From: Burkholderiales bacterium
GTDB taxonomy: Bacteria; Pseudomonadota; Gammaproteobacteria; Burkholderiales; Burkholderiaceae_F
Assembly (NCBI GenBank): GCA_021205255.1
Contig: JAJPXW010000300.1
Location: forward strand, 1 to 8,108
DNA length: 8,108 nucleotides
Direction of reading: 5' to 3'
The position numbers and the translations under genes are program-made. The notes under the pieces were generated by a model. The model was given only the letters and a program-made list of their open reading frames with translations. It did not search any database and had not been told where the DNA came from. The first letter of the stretch is position 1. Every line of letters begins with the position of its first letter. Positions 5,806 to 8,108 of the stretch are shown one piece after another.

Positions 5806-6540
5806 ATGATCGTAAAGCCTTCGACTATCCATAAAAGTTTTGGATTAAACCTTTTGCTTTTAGCTATTGGTCTTTGTTTTCTTAGCTCAGCCAGTGCAAT
5901 TAATACAGGAGTAGCCGAAAGAGAAGCTCTAGATGCCAAATGTGAACAAGGCTCAGCCGAGGCATGTTATCAGCTAGGACATTTCTACGAGTCCGAATCG
6001 GCTATCGACCAAGACTATGAAATGGCAGCCGAATACTATAAGAAAGCTTGTGATTTGAATGATGCCCAAGGATGTTTCGAGCTTGGCAAGCTTCTTAATT
6101 TTGGGTGGGCTTACGGCAAGTCCTATCCAGATGCGGCGAAATATTACAAAATGGCCTGCGATATGGAGCTAGGACCAGCATGCTCTAACTTGGCCTACCT
6201 TTACCAAGCAGGACATGGTGTTGAAGCTTCAGCTTCGGAGGCTTTAAAACTTTTTGAGCAGGCATGTAATTTAAAAGATGGAGAAGGTTGTCTAAACGTA
6301 GGTCTTATCTATGCGAAAGACAAAGCTCCCGAATCTGCCGACAAACAAGCAAACGAATATTTCGAAAAAGCCTGTGAGCTGAAAGAAGCTCAAGGATGCT
6401 ATGAACTAAGCCTCATATATACGAAAGACACAAATTCTTCTGAGTCGCAGGAGAAGGCGAAGACTTACGCAGAACAAGCCTGTCAGCTTGGATTGGAAGA
6501 AGCTTGCCAAAACCGTTCGGACCAAATTCAAAAGGAATAA
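5806..6540 (+). CDS. Exported Sel1-like repeat protein with paired cysteines (Hcp-like)
   Basis: Predicted periplasmic or secreted alpha-helical solenoid. Residues 1-31 are a Sec signal peptide: basic start, hydrophobic core LNLLLLAIGLCFL, and an AxA cleavage site ASA at 29-31. The mature part is six Sel1-like units, each with a Cys-x7-Cys pair at 46/54, 82/90, 118/126, 154/162, 190/198 and 226/234. The period is exactly 36 residues throughout, with no insertion. Conserved positions include the EYYKKAC or LFEQAC helix end and the A-x-x-C-x-x-L turn. Paired cysteines at this spacing define the Helicobacter cysteine-rich proteins (Hcp), where each pair forms a disulfide, so oxidative folding in the periplasm is inferred. 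No enzymatic motif is seen, and a scaffold or binding role is likely. AGGAAG at 5794-5799, 6 bases upstream, supports the ATG. It stands alone and is divergent from the stress gene. Confidence 0.9.
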   Translation: MIVKPSTIHKSFGLNLLLLAIGLCFLSSASAINTGVAEREALDAKCEQGSAEACYQLGHFYESESAIDQDYEMAAEYYKKACDLNDAQGCFELGKLLNFGWAYGKSYPDAAKYYKMACDMELGPACSNLAYLYQAGHGVEASASEALKLFEQACNLKDGEGCLNVGLIYAKDKAPESADKQANEYFEKACELKEAQGCYELSLIYTKDTNSSESQEKAKTYAEQACQLGLEEACQNRSDQIQKE

Positions 6541-6569
6541 TATTTGTTCCACTCGTAATAGCACACTTA

Positions 6570-6599
6570 AAAGTCTTTCCTTACAGACTTGAAGGCTTT
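6570..6599 (+). terminator. Weak hairpin after the Sel1-repeat gene
   Basis: Two competing stems are possible: AAGTCT with AGACTT (6571-6576 and 6585-6590), or AAAGTCTTT with GAAGGCTTT (6570-6578 and 6591-6599, two G-T wobbles). Neither is followed by a clear T-run, so a terminator is only a suggestion. The rest of the 154-base gap shows no convincing promoter. Confidence 0.25.
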
Positions 6600-6683
6600 A
6601 CAAGAAGAGGGCGATGTAAACGTCAACTTTTCTGCCTAGCCATTTGAGCGAATAGAAAACAGAAGACGAGATGAACTTTCAGT

Positions 6684-6689
6684 AGGAGA
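6684..6689 (+). promoter_or_regulatory. Ribosome-binding site fixing the TTG start of the TauE/SafE gene
   Basis: AGGAGA is a near-consensus Shine-Dalgarno sequence placed 5 to 6 bases before TTG at 6695. The only nearby upstream ATG in the same frame (6671) meets a stop after four codons. The site therefore supports TTG as the true initiation codon. Confidence 0.75.
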
Positions 6690-6694
6690 ACAAA

Positions 6695-7516
6695 TTGACG
6701 CCCACCCTAATTTTTCTTTTATGTTGCGTCGGTTGTTTTAGTGGTTTCATGGCTGGCCTTCTCGGCATTGGCGGAGGAATTATTCTCACTCCGTTTATCA
6801 CTATGCTCCTTCCTGAAACTTTAGTTCCGCACACTCATGTAGTGCACGTTGCTATAGCAACATCCTTGGCCGTAATTGCCTTTACTAGCATATCTAGTAC
6901 ACGGGCTCATCATAAACGTCACGCTGTTCTATGGAAGGTAGTGGTTGCCGTCGCACCAGGAATCTTAGTAGGAGCGTTAATAGGCACGCAAATAGCCAAA
7001 TTACTTTCTACTTTCTGGATTTCGTTGATGTTTAGCTGTTTTGTGGGCTTTACGGCATACAAAATGTTTACGGATAAACCTCCTAAACCTGAACGACATT
7101 TACCCGATTCTCTAGGTATGTTTGGAATGGGTTGTGTGATTGGCGCATTATCTGCATTAATAGGAGGAGGTGGAGGCTTTATTTCAGTACCCTGGATGGT
7201 TTGGTGCAACGTCTCCATGCATAATGCTGTAGCAACCAGTGCTGCACTTGGATTTCCAATTGCATTCTTTGGTACTTTAGGTTACATCATTAGTGGGTGG
7301 AACCTTCAAGGTGTTGCAGGTTTTCCGATCATGCTTGGCTACATATGCTTGCCAGCACTGCTTTGTTGTGCTTCTACGAGCATTCTGTTAGCGCCTTTAG
7401 GAGCTAAGGTTGCTCATTCTATTAATACCAAACCTTTGAAACGCATATTTGCATGTTTCATTTTGGTATTAGCGGCATATATGCTTTATCAGGCTTATCT
7501 AGCAAGACCTTTCTGA
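6695..7516 (+). CDS. TauE/SafE-family sulfite/anion exporter-like membrane protein
   Basis: Multi-pass inner-membrane permease of the TauE/SafE (former DUF81) family. Members move sulfite, sulfoacetate or other small organic anions, and the substrate here cannot be read from the sequence. At 273 residues it has the usual length, with about eight hydrophobic segments. The family's internal duplication is clear. GLLGIGGGIILTPF (21-34) followed by HVAIATSLAVIAFTS (51-65) is echoed by ALIGGGGGFISVPW (154-167) followed by HNAVATSAALGFPIA (176-190). A charged loop, DKPPKPERHLPD (127-138), separates the halves. The start is TTG, supported by AGGAGA upstream. No sulfur-metabolism gene is adjacent: the neighbours are a Sel1-repeat gene on the same strand and a gene-poor region, so context does not reveal the substrate. 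Confidence 0.9.
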   Translation: MTPTLIFLLCCVGCFSGFMAGLLGIGGGIILTPFITMLLPETLVPHTHVVHVAIATSLAVIAFTSISSTRAHHKRHAVLWKVVVAVAPGILVGALIGTQIAKLLSTFWISLMFSCFVGFTAYKMFTDKPPKPERHLPDSLGMFGMGCVIGALSALIGGGGGFISVPWMVWCNVSMHNAVATSAALGFPIAFFGTLGYIISGWNLQGVAGFPIMLGYICLPALLCCASTSILLAPLGAKVAHSINTKPLKRIFACFILVLAAYMLYQAYLARPF

Positions 7517-7907
7517 GTTCTTCTGGCTTTCCTCTCTTTAGCCAAACTCTGGAAACTTGAGGTGAGTATTCACTGCGTTTCGTCTTGTGTCCAATGGAGC
7601 TTGACTAAATGGCTTCAAATTTCTTAAAGGGATCTAGGCTTCCTCCATCGAAAAAGCCAAAAGACCAATTGCCCTTTCCTGAGGTCAAGGCGAGTTTCCA
7701 ATATAGGGATTAAGTAATGGGAAGAAACTGTGACTTCGTGACCATCACCATTCGGTAAACATGCAATATTCCCTCATACCGATACAATTTTTAATTAGCT
7801 ACTGGTTTACTAACTTTTATGCTTAACTGTAGGGACAAAAGAGGCAGTAAGTTCCTGAGTCAAAAAGTTGCCTAAACGTTTCACTTTCTTTCACATGGGG
7901 TATGAGT
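7517..7907. other. Gene-poor stretch of about 390 bases
   Basis: No ORF that I can support, no tRNA and no recognised mobile-element end. It holds a weak TGGCT/AGCCA hairpin (7524-7544) just after the TauE/SafE stop, a 34-codon ORF at 7609-7713 with a loosely spaced GGAG, a TCGGTA/TACCGA dyad (7752-7757 and 7777-7782), and a perfect AAACGTTT palindrome (7874-7881) 26 bases before the last gene. No good -35/-10 pair was found. The length is unusual beside the tight spacing elsewhere, so a degraded gene or an unrecognised RNA cannot be excluded. Confidence 0.5.
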
Positions 7908-8108
7908 ATGAATGAAGCCAATTTGATTGGTGTTCGCATTTACGGAGAAAAACGCGGAAATCTTTGGGTCTTGGTAACTTTGGATTTTGGTCTAGGAACG
8001 CAAGCTCGCACTCTAGCAGAAGCACTTGAGCGCATTAATAGGCAGATCGAGGATTATTTATTCGATGCTTACTGTGGATCTGATAATAAGTCAAGATCTA
8101 GTCTAATA
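7908..8108 (+). CDS. Small protein of unknown function, HicB-like pattern (3' end outside the window)
   Basis: Open for 67 codons from ATG at 7908 to the window edge with no stop, so the gene is 3'-partial. GGGG at 7897-7900 lies 7 bases before this ATG; another in-frame ATG at 7902 is too close to it. The protein begins MNEANLIGVRIYGEKRGN. Residues 18-53 read as a beta strand (NLWVLVTLDFGLGTQAR), then TLAEALERINRQIEDYL. This resembles the strand-strand-helix layout of HicB-type folds, in which a substrate-binding-like sheet is followed by T-x-x-E-A-x-x-x-I-x-x-x-I. It also resembles small uncharacterised proteins of the same shape. No toxin partner is visible upstream, and anything downstream is outside the window. 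Late codons include rare AGG, AGA, CTA and ATA, hinting at different codon use. The family call is tentative; that the frame is coding is more likely. Confidence 0.5.
   Translation, partial: MNEANLIGVRIYGEKRGNLWVLVTLDFGLGTQARTLAEALERINRQIEDYLFDAYCGSDNKSRSSLI

Noticed and set aside
7609..7713. Plus-strand 34-codon ORF starting MASNFLKGSRLPPS
   Set aside because: GGAG is 9 bases upstream, but there is no promoter, no recognised family and no junction with a neighbour. An ORF of this length is expected by chance.
7843..7872. GGCA/TGCC hairpin before the last gene
   Set aside because: A short stem with a 22-base loop and no T-run; likely chance.
1..8108. CRISPR array, insertion sequence, tRNA or rRNA
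   Set aside because: No regularly spaced direct repeats, transposase, terminal inverted repeats, cloverleaf or rRNA sequence was recognised by eye on either strand.

Overview
The window looks like chromosomal DNA of a low-GC member of the Betaproteobacteria, order Burkholderiales. The evidence is the betaproteobacterial form of tyrosyl-tRNA synthetase (LRIKLGLDPTAPDIHIGHT), L13 and S9 proteins of exactly the usual 142 and 130 residues, and the closeness of tyrS-dtd to rplM-rpsI-argC. A gut Sutterellaceae-type organism (Parasutterella-like) is my guess from the moderate GC combined with this gene set. It is an inference, not something the sequence proves.

Layout. From 1 to 2376, on the plus strand, there is a compact unit: tyrS (5' end outside the window), dtd and a YbhB/PEBP-family gene, separated by 24 and 9 bases. 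Two hairpins at 2394-2460 close this unit and also face the end of the convergent argC. From 5627 down to 2475, on the minus strand, lie a two-domain universal stress protein, a short upstream ORF, rplM, rpsI, a terminator, and argC. From 5806 onward, on the plus strand, are an exported cysteine-paired Sel1-repeat protein, a TauE/SafE membrane permease starting at TTG, a gene-poor stretch of about 390 bases, and the start of a small HicB-like-fold protein that runs off the window.

How the genes relate. tyrS and dtd form a translation-fidelity pair: the synthetase charges tRNA-Tyr and the deacylase removes D-amino acids mischarged onto tRNA. rplM-rpsI is the conserved ribosomal-protein pair. 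argC makes the N-acetylglutamate semialdehyde used for arginine and appears to be a separate transcription unit behind the rpsI terminator. The stress protein and the Sel1 protein are divergent across 178 bases.

Most striking observation. Between a plausible promoter (TTGCAT-17-TATATT) and rplM there is an unannotated 31-codon ORF (minus strand, 4604 to 4509). It has a consensus AGGAG ribosome-binding site, and its stop codon overlaps the rplM start as TAATG. Its start codon lies in the four-base loop of a 9-bp hairpin whose 5' arm contains most of that AGGAG, and a U-rich run follows. This is a credible candidate for a translation-coupled control element of the L13-S9 operon. The remaining genes are mostly ordinary housekeeping or accessory genes. 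No CRISPR array, insertion sequence, tRNA or rRNA was recognised.
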